DNA of 47,531 nucleotides from an uncultured Erysipelotrichaceae bacterium (GTDB taxonomy: Bacteria > Bacillota_I > Bacilli_A > RFN20 > CAG-826), in contig CADBNT010000082.1 of assembly GCA_902796125.1 (NCBI GenBank), forward strand, positions 1 through 47,531, read 5' to 3'. The number at the start of each line of letters is the position of its first letter. The stretch's first letter is position 1. Under the pieces are notes generated by a model, which did not search any database, was not told the DNA's origin, and saw only the letters and a list, made by a program, of their open reading frames with translations. Below, piece after piece: positions 27,137-34,916 of this stretch. The position numbers and the translations under genes were made by a program.

Positions 27137-27165
27137 AAAAAAAGTCAAGGCAAGCCTGACTTTTT
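27137..27165 (-). terminator. Terminator of the PPi-phosphofructokinase gene
   Basis: On the minus strand, stem AAAAAGTCA-GGC / GCC-T-TGACTTTTT (one bulged T) is followed by a long T-rich run. It lies between pfp and atpI. A TTGACT in the descending arm could double as a -35 for atpI, but no matching -10 at 17 nt is seen. Confidence 0.75.
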
Positions 27166-27182
27166 AATTGTGGTTTCTTTAA

Positions 27183-28385
27183 TTAAACACGAACTTTTTT
27201 AAGAACGGCAGTTTTAATAATTCCGTTTTCCATTGTAACAGCAAGTTCACCTTGGATAAGAGGTTCGCAATATGCTCTGAAGGATGGATCCATATGAGAG
27301 TCATCTTTCATCATAGATATTGGAACTTTTCTTTCAACATTAGCAATTTTGCTAATATCAACTGGTTCATATTTAACAGCATAAGGTTTATCGCTGACAC
27401 GTTTAATAGCAATCATGTGTCCGGTCATGCCTTCGACTGCGTGACGAACTGCTTCTGCGCCACAGATGCAAGCTTCATCAGAGTCAACTTTGGAAGTGAG
27501 GAAGGAATATGCTCTTTGTGGTAAAGAAAGTTCAATAGCACGAACAGCGATTCCTAAACGAGAAGTGATGAGTTTACCTAAATCAGATGCTGCACCACCA
27601 AGTTGCTTATGACCAAAGCTATCAATCTTGACATTAGATTCATCTCTTTCGAATTCGATTCCTTCGGAAATAGCAACGATACAGTTACCTTTCTTAGCGT
27701 AAATCTTATCGACATTAGCGACGAATTTTTCAACATCAAATTTGTTTTCTGGAAGATAAATTAAATCTGGTCTAGCTTCTTCTGGGAGAAGATCGACTGC
27801 AGCAGTTAACCAGCCAGCGTTACGGCCCATAATTTCAATGATGTATGCTTTGTAATTTTTATACGATTGAGCATCGGCAATGATTTCACGAATTGTATTA
27901 ATGACGTATTTAGCCGCGCTACCAAAACCATTTGAATGGTCTGTTTCAGCTAAATCATTATCGACTGTTTTTGGAACGCCCATGACTTTAATATCAAGGT
28001 TAAGTTCTTTAGCGAGTAAAGATAACTTATAGCAAGTATCCATAGAATCGTTGCCACCATTAACAAAGACATAACCAATGTCGTGTTTTTTAAGTGTTTC
28101 AATGATTCTTGAATATTCTTCGTGATGAAGATCTTTTGGGAGTTTGTGACGAGTTGTACCTAAAACAGCACCTGGAGTCTGTTTGAAGAGTTCAATTGTT
28201 TCATCGTCTTCCGCGCCTAAATCGATGAGATTATCGTTAAGAAGTCCATCAATACCGTTGAGTGATCCATAAATTTTAGAAATCTCTGGATGTTTTTGGC
28301 CTTCACGAATCGCACCATAAAGGGATGTGTTAATAACTGATGTTGGTCCACCAGACTGAATGTAGACCATTGCTTTTTTTGACAT
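27183..28385 (-). CDS. pfp: 6-phosphofructokinase, PPi-type by active-site residues
   Basis: 400 residues. Fructose-6-phosphate 1-phosphotransferase of glycolysis. The donor-site residues point to pyrophosphate. GGNDSMD (110-116) has Asp at the position that is Gly in ATP enzymes. GVPKTVDND (136-144) carries the Lys typical of PPi-dependent forms instead of Gly. The residue before that Asp is Asn where most family members have Asp. Other family motifs: IEIMGRNAGWL, ISEGIEF and QLGGAASDLGKLI. A ribosome binding site AGGAGA lies 7 nt before the ATG. Donor use should be treated as predicted. Confidence 0.9.
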   Translation of the reverse strand: MSKKAMVYIQSGGPTSVINTSLYGAIREGQKHPEISKIYGSLNGIDGLLNDNLIDLGAEDDETIELFKQTPGAVLGTTRHKLPKDLHHEEYSRIIETLKKHDIGYVFVNGGNDSMDTCYKLSLLAKELNLDIKVMGVPKTVDNDLAETDHSNGFGSAAKYVINTIREIIADAQSYKNYKAYIIEIMGRNAGWLTAAVDLLPEEARPDLIYLPENKFDVEKFVANVDKIYAKKGNCIVAISEGIEFERDESNVKIDSFGHKQLGGAASDLGKLITSRLGIAVRAIELSLPQRAYSFLTSKVDSDEACICGAEAVRHAVEGMTGHMIAIKRVSDKPYAVKYEPVDISKIANVERKVPISMMKDDSHMDPSFRAYCEPLIQGELAVTMENGIIKTAVLKKVRV

Positions 28386-28733
28386 GCTTATTCTCCTATC
28401 AAATTGACCCTAATTAAACGTGGGACAATATATTTTTCATAGCGAGATAATTTTATAAAAATTACTTGTTTATGTAAAGGTATTATGAAAGTTAAGTTTT
28501 CCATTTAAACTAGCAAATCTAAACGAATTGCTGATTTTCCTCAATTAAATTTATAAAAGAATAACTACATCAATATCTACTAGAGATTATTGAGTTCTTT
28601 ATTATTGATGTAAAACAACTTGCTTTTGAATTTTTTAGTTCGTTCGCGTAACATATATGACACACAAAATGTAAGCGCTTGAATATGTATATAAAAAATA
28701 TTATGATTTAAGCACTAAACAAGGAGGACAAAA
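28386..28733. other. 348-nt intergenic region with a cre-like site and overlapping inverted repeats
   Basis: Divergent spacer between pfp (minus) and the nucleoside-kinase gene (plus), the longest gene-free stretch in the window. It holds: an inverted repeat ACATCAATA (28567-28575) / TATTGATGT (28603-28611); a nested alternative pairing between CAATATCT (28571-28578) and AGATTATTG (about 28584-28592); a cre-like element (28670-28683); a TATTAT -10 candidate (28699-28704); and a strong AAGGAGG before 28734. No tRNA, no known riboswitch and no convincing ORF were recognised. Confidence 0.6.
28670..28683. promoter_or_regulatory. cre-like CcpA site
   Basis: TGTAAGCGCTTGAA matches the catabolite-responsive element consensus at 12 of 14 positions, with the palindromic core AAGCGCTT. 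It lies about 15 nt upstream of a TATTAT -10 candidate for the 28734 gene, so CcpA binding there would be expected to affect that promoter. Based on consensus match only. Confidence 0.5.
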
Positions 28734-30374
28734 ATGTCATTTACTGTTAAATATTTAGGAAAAGAAAAATCTTTCGACAAAAAGGTCCGTTTATTAGACC
28801 TTATCGGAGATGACAAATCCATCGTTTGTGCCCGCGTAAATAACCGTGTTCGTGAATTAACTTATGAAGTTTATTACGACGCTAAAATTGATTTTCTAAC
28901 TGTTAAAGATGCTGATGCTATTAAGACATATGAAGCTTCACTTCGTTTCGTTCTTGCTATGGCTTTTAACCGCATCTATCCAGAACTCAAAGTTAGATTC
29001 TGCTACAACGTTTCTCGTTCTATCTTCGTCCAAATTCTCAATGGCGAACAAAGAGCAAACAGAGAGATGGTTGAAAGAATCGACAAGGAAATCAAGCGCA
29101 TTATTGCCGCGGATTACCCATTAAAGAGATTTGTTGTTTCTACTGAAGAAGCCGCCAAGATCTACAAAGAACATCATCTTGATGATAAGCTCGATATTCT
29201 TGCTTACCGTCCAGAAAAGACCGTTCACTTATATGATTGTGATGGATATCTTAACTACATGTTCTCACACATGGTTCCATCCACAGGTTATTTAACCGCT
29301 TATAAGATTAGACTTTATTCCCCAGGTATCATCATTCAATACCCAAGAAGTGAATGTAAGGGAGAAATTCCAGAATTCGAAGACGCTCCAACATTTGGTA
29401 AGACTCTTAAAGAGTCTCATGAATGGGGTTTAATCGCTGGAGCAGATTCTGTTTCAGGTATTAATGAGCACATCCATCGCGATGGTGTCATCGACTTCAT
29501 TCAACTTTGTGAAGCACGTCATAACAGAATGCTCGGTGAACTTGGCGATTTAATCGAAAAAGATATTTCTAACGTTCGCTTAATTTGTATTGCTGGTCCA
29601 TCTAGCTCTGGCAAGACAACCTTCGCGAATAGACTTAGAATCGAACTTCTCTCAAGAGGCATTAAACCAATTCGTATTTCTCTTGATGACTACTATCTCA
29701 CCAAAGCGCAAGCTCCAAAAGATGAAGATGGTAAACCAGATCTTGAATCTATCGAAGCTCTCGATATTGAACTCTTCAACCAAAATATGGTTGACCTTAT
29801 TCAAGGCGAAGAAGTTCAACTTCCTAAGTTTGATTTCAAACTTGGAAAACGTGTTCCAGGAAGACTTCTTAAGGTTGGTCCAAATGAACCAATCATCATT
29901 GAAGGTATCCATGCCTTAAACGATCGTATGACCGCTTTAATCCCGAGACACCAAAAATTCAAAATCTTCATTGCTCCACAAGCTCAAATTAACTTAGACT
30001 ACGCTAACCCAGTATCAATTACTGATCTTCGTTTATGCCGTCGTCTAGTTCGTGACTACAAGTTCCGTGGTGCATCTGCTGAAGAAACAATCGGAATGTG
30101 GCCAAGCGTCCGTCGTGGCGAATTCAAATGGATCTACGACACTCAAGAAGGCGCCGATTATGTATATAACTCCATGCTTTCTTATGAATTAAGCGTCATG
30201 AAGAAATATGCTCTTCCACTCCTTCAAAACGTCGATAGAGAAAGTGAATACTTCCCAGTCGCTGAAAGACTCATTCGTATGCTTAAATACTTCGAAGATA
30301 TGCCAGATGAATGGGTTCCATGTAACTCTCTTATGAGAGAATTCATCGGTGGCTCTTGCTACGAAGGTGCATAA
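28734..30374 (+). CDS. TGS domain-uridine kinase-like (PRK/URK family) nucleoside kinase
   Basis: 546 residues in three parts. An N-terminal TGS-like ubiquitin-fold domain (about 1-60) is followed by a ThrRS second-additional-domain-like region (about 65-230; SLRFVLAMAFNRIYPELKV aligns with the ThrRS editing helix but lacks its HxxxH histidines). The C-terminal half is a P-loop kinase: Walker A GPSSSGKTT (288-296), RISLDDYYL (substrate Asp), PKFDFKLGKR and IIIEGIHALN (Walker B). Similar TGS-kinase fusions occur in Firmicutes and Thermotogae and are annotated as uridine/nucleoside kinases; the substrate is not established here. Strong ribosome binding site AAGGAGG. It uses C-ending codons more than most genes here, suggesting high expression. 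Confidence 0.88.
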   Translation: MSFTVKYLGKEKSFDKKVRLLDLIGDDKSIVCARVNNRVRELTYEVYYDAKIDFLTVKDADAIKTYEASLRFVLAMAFNRIYPELKVRFCYNVSRSIFVQILNGEQRANREMVERIDKEIKRIIAADYPLKRFVVSTEEAAKIYKEHHLDDKLDILAYRPEKTVHLYDCDGYLNYMFSHMVPSTGYLTAYKIRLYSPGIIIQYPRSECKGEIPEFEDAPTFGKTLKESHEWGLIAGADSVSGINEHIHRDGVIDFIQLCEARHNRMLGELGDLIEKDISNVRLICIAGPSSSGKTTFANRLRIELLSRGIKPIRISLDDYYLTKAQAPKDEDGKPDLESIEALDIELFNQNMVDLIQGEEVQLPKFDFKLGKRVPGRLLKVGPNEPIIIEGIHALNDRMTALIPRHQKFKIFIAPQAQINLDYANPVSITDLRLCRRLVRDYKFRGASAEETIGMWPSVRRGEFKWIYDTQEGADYVYNSMLSYELSVMKKYALPLLQNVDRESEYFPVAERLIRMLKYFEDMPDEWVPCNSLMREFIGGSCYEGA

Positions 30375-30392
30375 TTAAAACCAAAAATAAAA

Positions 30393-30420
30393 AGGTCTGC
30401 TATTCAGCAGATCTTTTTTT
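30393..30420. terminator. Bidirectional terminator between the nucleoside kinase and DUF5677-like genes
   Basis: Stem AGGTCTGCT / AGCAGATCT (one G-U pair), loop ATTC, followed by seven T's on the plus strand. The A-run on the other side gives a T-tract for the minus-strand operon. The stop codon of the minus-strand gene (30400-30402) is inside the stem. Confidence 0.88.
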
Positions 30421-31521
30421 GTTCGCATTATTGAACATTGCTTGTTCTCTTTGATAGAGGCTTTGTAATCCTCGATAGTAGAGATTTCGCATTGCAATAT
30501 ATCGTTTAGCTTCTTCTTCTCCAATCCTAGATAAATAAATATCCGCGAATAATGCTTCAAGTCTAAAGAATGATTCATAGACAAGAAGGATTGATAAATG
30601 AAGATAATATGAGGCTCTAGAATAGATGAGTAATGGAGAACTATGAGCAATCTCACTAGCCATTTCATACATCTTCGCATATTGATGTAGACCAGAAAGA
30701 CGTTCCACTCCATCTCTAAAATTAAATTTGAAGTCTGGATCTTTGTTATATTCTGGAATAGCAGTTAACCAACCATATTCGATGAACTTCTTCATGTCTT
30801 TGCTTTTTAAACCGAGTTCAGCCATTTCAGCTTTGATATCAACGAACACCTTGTCGGTATCTTCTTTAGATGAAATAGCGCCTCGATACGCCATCGCATA
30901 ACGAATGTGCTTTAAGTATGACTTAACTGCTGGTTCACCGTATTTTCTAAGAAGAGTTAAAATGCATTCTGTTTCGTGAAGAGTTCTCCATAAGGAGAAA
31001 GCTTCGGTTTCAAAACCATCTACTATAAGTTCAGAGATAGCTTTTGCCATCGAAAAACCTTTGTGAGTAATATCCAAAGTAAGAGTTTCTTGTGGATTAT
31101 TTCTTGGATATCTTTTTAAAACGCCAAGAATGAAGTTTAGATATATATCTAGTGTAGAAATAATTGGCGAATATTTAGAGATTGTGGATTGATTTTTAAA
31201 ATTAAGATGCTCGTTAGTGAAATATTTATCTAACGCGACTGAAACGATTTGAGAAGAAACATTCTCATCATCTTTAATATCATCAGTGCTCTTTTGATGG
31301 CTTTCTAAATAATAGCCATATTCGTTGATGATATATAAAAGAAGGACAACCGAATTAACTGGAACAGCACGACCTAAAATATTGCTATCAAGCAAAGCTT
31401 GAGCACCTTCCATTGCATATCCATAGCATTCATAAATATAATCTTTAGAAAGATTACTAGCGACGCCTAGATTTGAATACACTAAGTCGAATTGTTCTTT
31501 GTCTAATGGTTTAATTTGCAT
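30400..31521 (-). CDS. Helical protein resembling the DUF5677 family
   Basis: 373 residues, predicted nearly all alpha-helical and soluble. The central AFSLWRTLHETECILTLLRKYG element and the later YEMASEIAHSSPLLIYSR element match the pattern of DUF5677-type proteins (an Arg-x-x-x-Glu helix followed by a Ser/His pair). Function unknown. It lies 3 nt downstream of glpK as the last gene of yigZ-pepP-glpK and its stop codon is in the terminator stem. No link to glycerol metabolism can be read from the sequence. Confidence 0.65.
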   Translation of the reverse strand: MQIKPLDKEQFDLVYSNLGVASNLSKDYIYECYGYAMEGAQALLDSNILGRAVPVNSVVLLLYIINEYGYYLESHQKSTDDIKDDENVSSQIVSVALDKYFTNEHLNFKNQSTISKYSPIISTLDIYLNFILGVLKRYPRNNPQETLTLDITHKGFSMAKAISELIVDGFETEAFSLWRTLHETECILTLLRKYGEPAVKSYLKHIRYAMAYRGAISSKEDTDKVFVDIKAEMAELGLKSKDMKKFIEYGWLTAIPEYNKDPDFKFNFRDGVERLSGLHQYAKMYEMASEIAHSSPLLIYSRASYYLHLSILLVYESFFRLEALFADIYLSRIGEEEAKRYIAMRNLYYRGLQSLYQREQAMFNNANKKRSAE

Positions 31522-31524
31522 CTC

Positions 31525-33009
31525 TTAGTCCTTTAATTTAAATGCGGTAGCAGCTTGTACTGCAATCTTCCAACCTTCCACTTTCTTTAATGCTTCTTTT
31601 GGAGACATCTTTGGAGAATAAGAAGCTTTATATGAATGGGTGCATTTAACGTCGTTAACATCTTTCCAGAATCCAGATTTTAAGCCGGCAAAATACGCCG
31701 CGCCTAATGCAGTTGTTTCTAAACAAACTGGTTTTTTAATGTCGATTTGAAGAATATCACTTTGGAATTGCATGAGGATATCTGAGCCTGTCGCACCACC
31801 ATCAACTTGTAAAGATTTAATGTGAATCTTTGATTCTTTTTCCATGACGTCAAAGACATCTTTTGATTGATAAGCAATAGCTTCAAGCGTAGCACGCACA
31901 ATATGCGCTTTAGTTGTCGCACGTGTGATGCCAAACATGGCGCCTCTAACTTCATCATCCCAGTATGGTGTACCAAGACCAACGAAAGCTGGAACAAAAT
32001 AAACACCATCGGAGTTTTTAACTTGGCTTGCCACCACATCTGATTCTGGAGCAGCTTTAATCGCTTTAAGTCCATCTCTAAGCCATTGAATTGCAGCACC
32101 ACCAATAAAGATGGAACCTTCAAGAGCGTAATAGACTTTACCGCCATAATCAAAAGCGATAGTTGTTAAAAGTCCATTACGAGACATAACTGGTTTATCA
32201 CCAGTATTCATAAGCATAAAGCAACCTGTACCATATGTATTTTTACATTCACCTGCTTTAAAGCAGTTATGACCAAATAAAGCAGCTTGTTGGTCACCAG
32301 CTACACCATAAATATGGACGTTTCTACCAAAGTAAGCAGCGGTTCCATAATCATCGCTACAAGATTTAACCTTTGGAAGAATAGCGGCAGGAATATTGAA
32401 TAAATCAAGTAACTCTTTATCCCATTTTAAGGTGTGAATATTAAAGAGCATTGTTCTTGATGCGTTAGTTGTATCGGTTAAATGGAATTTACCATTGGTA
32501 AGTTTATAAATAATCCAAGTATCAATGGTGCCAAAAAGGAGTTCGCCTTTTTCAGCTTTAGCTTGGGCACCTTCAACATTATCGAGAATAAATCTAATCT
32601 TTGAAGCGGAGAAATATGGGTTAATTAATAAGCCAGTTCTAGCGTGAATAAATTCTTTTGAATTTGCAAAAGACTCGCAAATCTCGGCGCTTTGACGGGA
32701 TTGCCAGACGATCGCGTTATAAATTGGACGACCGGTTTTCTTATCCCAAATGATGGTTGTTTCACGTTGATTTGTTAAACCAATGGAATCGATATTATCC
32801 CATCTAACATCGCCATTAATCATAACTTCGTTAATGACATCAACAACGGTAATCCAAATTTGAGTTGGATCAGCTTCTACCCAACCATGATGTGGGTAAA
32901 GAAGCGGTAGCTCTCTTTGAGCCATCGCTACTTTTTCACCACGCTTGTTAAATAATATGGCGCGTGAAGAAGTTGTACCTTGGTCAATTGCTAAAATAAA
33001 TTTTTCCAT
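31525..33009 (-). CDS. glpK: Glycerol kinase
   Basis: 494 residues, FGGY family. ATP plus glycerol gives glycerol-3-phosphate. N-terminal phosphate loop DQGTTSSRAILF, substrate-site segments TNQRETTIIWDK, IVWQSRQS, GVAGDQQAALFGH and NTYGTGCFMLMNTG, and the C-terminal ADP-binding stretch LQVDGGATGSDILMQFQSDIL. It overlaps pepP by 1 nt. No glycerol facilitator gene lies beside it. Glycerol-3-phosphate may feed lipid synthesis (plsC is at 45.7 kb). Confidence 0.98.
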   Translation of the reverse strand: MEKFILAIDQGTTSSRAILFNKRGEKVAMAQRELPLLYPHHGWVEADPTQIWITVVDVINEVMINGDVRWDNIDSIGLTNQRETTIIWDKKTGRPIYNAIVWQSRQSAEICESFANSKEFIHARTGLLINPYFSASKIRFILDNVEGAQAKAEKGELLFGTIDTWIIYKLTNGKFHLTDTTNASRTMLFNIHTLKWDKELLDLFNIPAAILPKVKSCSDDYGTAAYFGRNVHIYGVAGDQQAALFGHNCFKAGECKNTYGTGCFMLMNTGDKPVMSRNGLLTTIAFDYGGKVYYALEGSIFIGGAAIQWLRDGLKAIKAAPESDVVASQVKNSDGVYFVPAFVGLGTPYWDDEVRGAMFGITRATTKAHIVRATLEAIAYQSKDVFDVMEKESKIHIKSLQVDGGATGSDILMQFQSDILQIDIKKPVCLETTALGAAYFAGLKSGFWKDVNDVKCTHSYKASYSPKMSPKEALKKVEGWKIAVQAATAFKLKD

Positions 33010-34271
33010 TATTTCTTAGCGAGGAATCTTTCAATATCTTCCACTTCTTTAATGAGATTCTTTGAAAGAACGTCGCTCCCCTCTTCTGTAATTAAGACAT
33101 CATCTTCGATGCGAACACCGACACCGAGATCTTTAAAATATAAACCTGGTTCGCAGGTAATAACCATACCTGGGCGAAGTTTGCTTTCTCTATCTACTCC
33201 ATCATGGGTATCAAGACCTAAATGGTGAGAAACAGAATGGTAGTAAACATCAGTGATTTTATCTAATGATGGGATTAAACCTTGTTCAAAGCATTCATGA
33301 GCAAGGAAATCTTTGGCGAATTGTTGGACTTCTTTTAATGTAAGTCCTGGACGCATAAATTTAGCAGTTTGTTTATTGCAGTTTAAAACGATGTTATAGA
33401 TTTTCTTTTGAATATCGCTAAACTTACCAGAGATTGGATAAGTTCTTGAAATATCAGCACAGTAATATGACTTACGAGCACCAACATCAAGTAAGACTAG
33501 GTCTTTATTATTTAAAGCATCTGCTGCAGATGGATAATGGAGAATGACGGCGTTTTTACCACCAGCGACGATTGAATGGAATGCAAGTTTAGCATTTAAA
33601 TCTTCGTGAACTGTATATTCAAAGATATTTCGGAGATTGTATTCAAATCTCGCACTAGCTAAATGAGAAAGAACGTTTCTTAATGCAACATCGGTTGTGC
33701 TAATTGCATCATAGATGAGTTCAATCTCAGCTGGAGATTTGATCATTCTAAGTTTCATAATTGTGTCGTGAATATCACAAACAAAGATATGAGGATAACG
33801 TTTCTTGAGTTCTTGGCAGAATTCGTTCGTAGATTTACATTCACCAATCTTGAGTTCTTTTTCAAGATCAAGGAAAACGTCGCGAATCTCACCAAAGTGA
33901 GACATATCTTTATTTAAAGCGACATCAAGTTTTCCATCAAATGCGCTTCTAATTAAGACATTATCAATGCCAGAAATCTTACTAGCTTCATCGGAAGTAA
34001 GTTTAATACCAAGCCACTTCTCAACTTTTTCATCTTTTTCATCGATAAATAAATATTCTTTAGTTTCACCTTCAGCTTTTACTAAAAGTAAAACAGAGTT
34101 TTCTTGTTCAATACCAGTTAAGTAATAAAAATTTCTATTAACTTCAAAATCATAACTTTCATCTGCTGAACAATGTGGTGCCACACCAGCAAATAAAATA
34201 GCAATAGATCCATCTGGGAGCTGATCTAATACTCTTTGTCGTCTTTGTTCATATTCACATGCTTCAATCAT
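33009..34271 (-). CDS. pepP: Xaa-Pro aminopeptidase (M24B)
   Basis: 420 residues. N-terminal creatinase/aminopeptidase P-type domain (about 1-165) and a pita-bread M24 domain with the metal ligands: Asp in LLDVGARKSYYC and ADISRTY, His in HSVSHHLGLDTHD, Glu in ITCEPGLYF and Glu in VRIEDDVLIT. Releases an N-terminal residue preceding proline. 5 nt after the yigZ gene. Confidence 0.95.
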   Translation of the reverse strand: MIEACEYEQRRQRVLDQLPDGSIAILFAGVAPHCSADESYDFEVNRNFYYLTGIEQENSVLLLVKAEGETKEYLFIDEKDEKVEKWLGIKLTSDEASKISGIDNVLIRSAFDGKLDVALNKDMSHFGEIRDVFLDLEKELKIGECKSTNEFCQELKKRYPHIFVCDIHDTIMKLRMIKSPAEIELIYDAISTTDVALRNVLSHLASARFEYNLRNIFEYTVHEDLNAKLAFHSIVAGGKNAVILHYPSAADALNNKDLVLLDVGARKSYYCADISRTYPISGKFSDIQKKIYNIVLNCNKQTAKFMRPGLTLKEVQQFAKDFLAHECFEQGLIPSLDKITDVYYHSVSHHLGLDTHDGVDRESKLRPGMVITCEPGLYFKDLGVGVRIEDDVLITEEGSDVLSKNLIKEVEDIERFLAKK

Positions 34272-34276
34272 TTTAA

Positions 34277-34870
34277 CTACCTTCTATATATTTTCTTTGT
34301 TCCGTAAACTTCAATAGAAGCTCCTGGAAACATATTCGCGAGTTCTTCGCCATCATGTTCGTTAGCGAGAACGTCGACTTTAATTTTATCTTCATATTCC
34401 ACATTTTCAAATGAAAATGATAATTTCTTGGAAATTCTTTTAAGCGTCTCGAAATCTTTATAAGACATTGTGAGGTGATATACATACTTATTTTCAATAG
34501 CAACTATATCAGCAGATTCAAGAGTCTGCACTCCACTTTCTAAATAAGTAGACATAAGTCTAGAAGCACCAAGAAGTACTCCGCCGAAATAACGAACCAC
34601 CACTAAAAGCACTTCGTTCATCTCTTTCTTTTTAAGAAGTTCAAGAAGAGGACGACCAGCAGTCTTGGCAGGTTCTCCATCATCAGAGCATTTTTCTAAA
34701 CCGTTAATCACATAGGCATAGCAATAATGCTTAGCCTTTGGATATTGCTTTTTAATATCAGTTAGATATTGCTTAACTGATTCAACACTTGTCGAATGAA
34801 GTAAAATACCGATAAAGGAAGATCTATCCCTTATCAAAGTCGTTTCATTTCTCTCTAAAACTGAAAACAT
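34277..34870 (-). CDS. yigZ: YigZ/IMPACT-family protein
   Basis: 197 residues. N-terminal UPF0029/IMPACT domain with KHYCYAYV, the SDDGEPAKTAGRPLLELL signature and VLLVVVRYFGGVLLGASRLMSTY. A C-terminal DUF1949-like domain of about 65 residues follows. Related eukaryotic IMPACT proteins act in translation control; the bacterial role is not settled. First gene of the yigZ-pepP-glpK operon and leaderless by promoter position (TATAAT 6 nt upstream of the ATG). Confidence 0.93.
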   Translation of the reverse strand: MFSVLERNETTLIRDRSSFIGILLHSTSVESVKQYLTDIKKQYPKAKHYCYAYVINGLEKCSDDGEPAKTAGRPLLELLKKKEMNEVLLVVVRYFGGVLLGASRLMSTYLESGVQTLESADIVAIENKYVYHLTMSYKDFETLKRISKKLSFSFENVEYEDKIKVDVLANEHDGEELANMFPGASIEVYGTKKIYRR

Positions 34871-34876
34871 GTTTTA

Positions 34877-34882
34877 ATTATA
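34877..34882 (-). promoter_or_regulatory. -10 of the leaderless yigZ-pepP-glpK operon promoter
   Basis: Minus strand TATAAT, then TAAAAC (6 nt) and the ATG at 34870. A TATACA -35 candidate 18 nt upstream overlaps the -10 of the divergent 34917 gene. No Shine-Dalgarno sequence. Confidence 0.7.
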
Positions 34883-34902
34883 CATTTTATGAATAAAAAT
34901 TG

Positions 34903-34908
34903 TATAAT
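34903..34908 (+). promoter_or_regulatory. -10 of the near-leaderless promoter for the CPBP protease gene
   Basis: TATAAT, 8 nt, then ATG at 34917; no Shine-Dalgarno sequence. The two start codons of this divergent pair are only 46 nt apart, so the promoters overlap and RNA polymerase probably binds one at a time. Confidence 0.62.
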
Positions 34909-34916
34909 CTTTACAA

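Noticed and set aside
28481-28510. Seven-codon ORF (ATG AAA GTT AAG ...) with an upstream AAAGG, as a leader peptide
   Set aside because: Too short, no repeated regulatory codons and no linked attenuator; likely chance in A/T-rich DNA.
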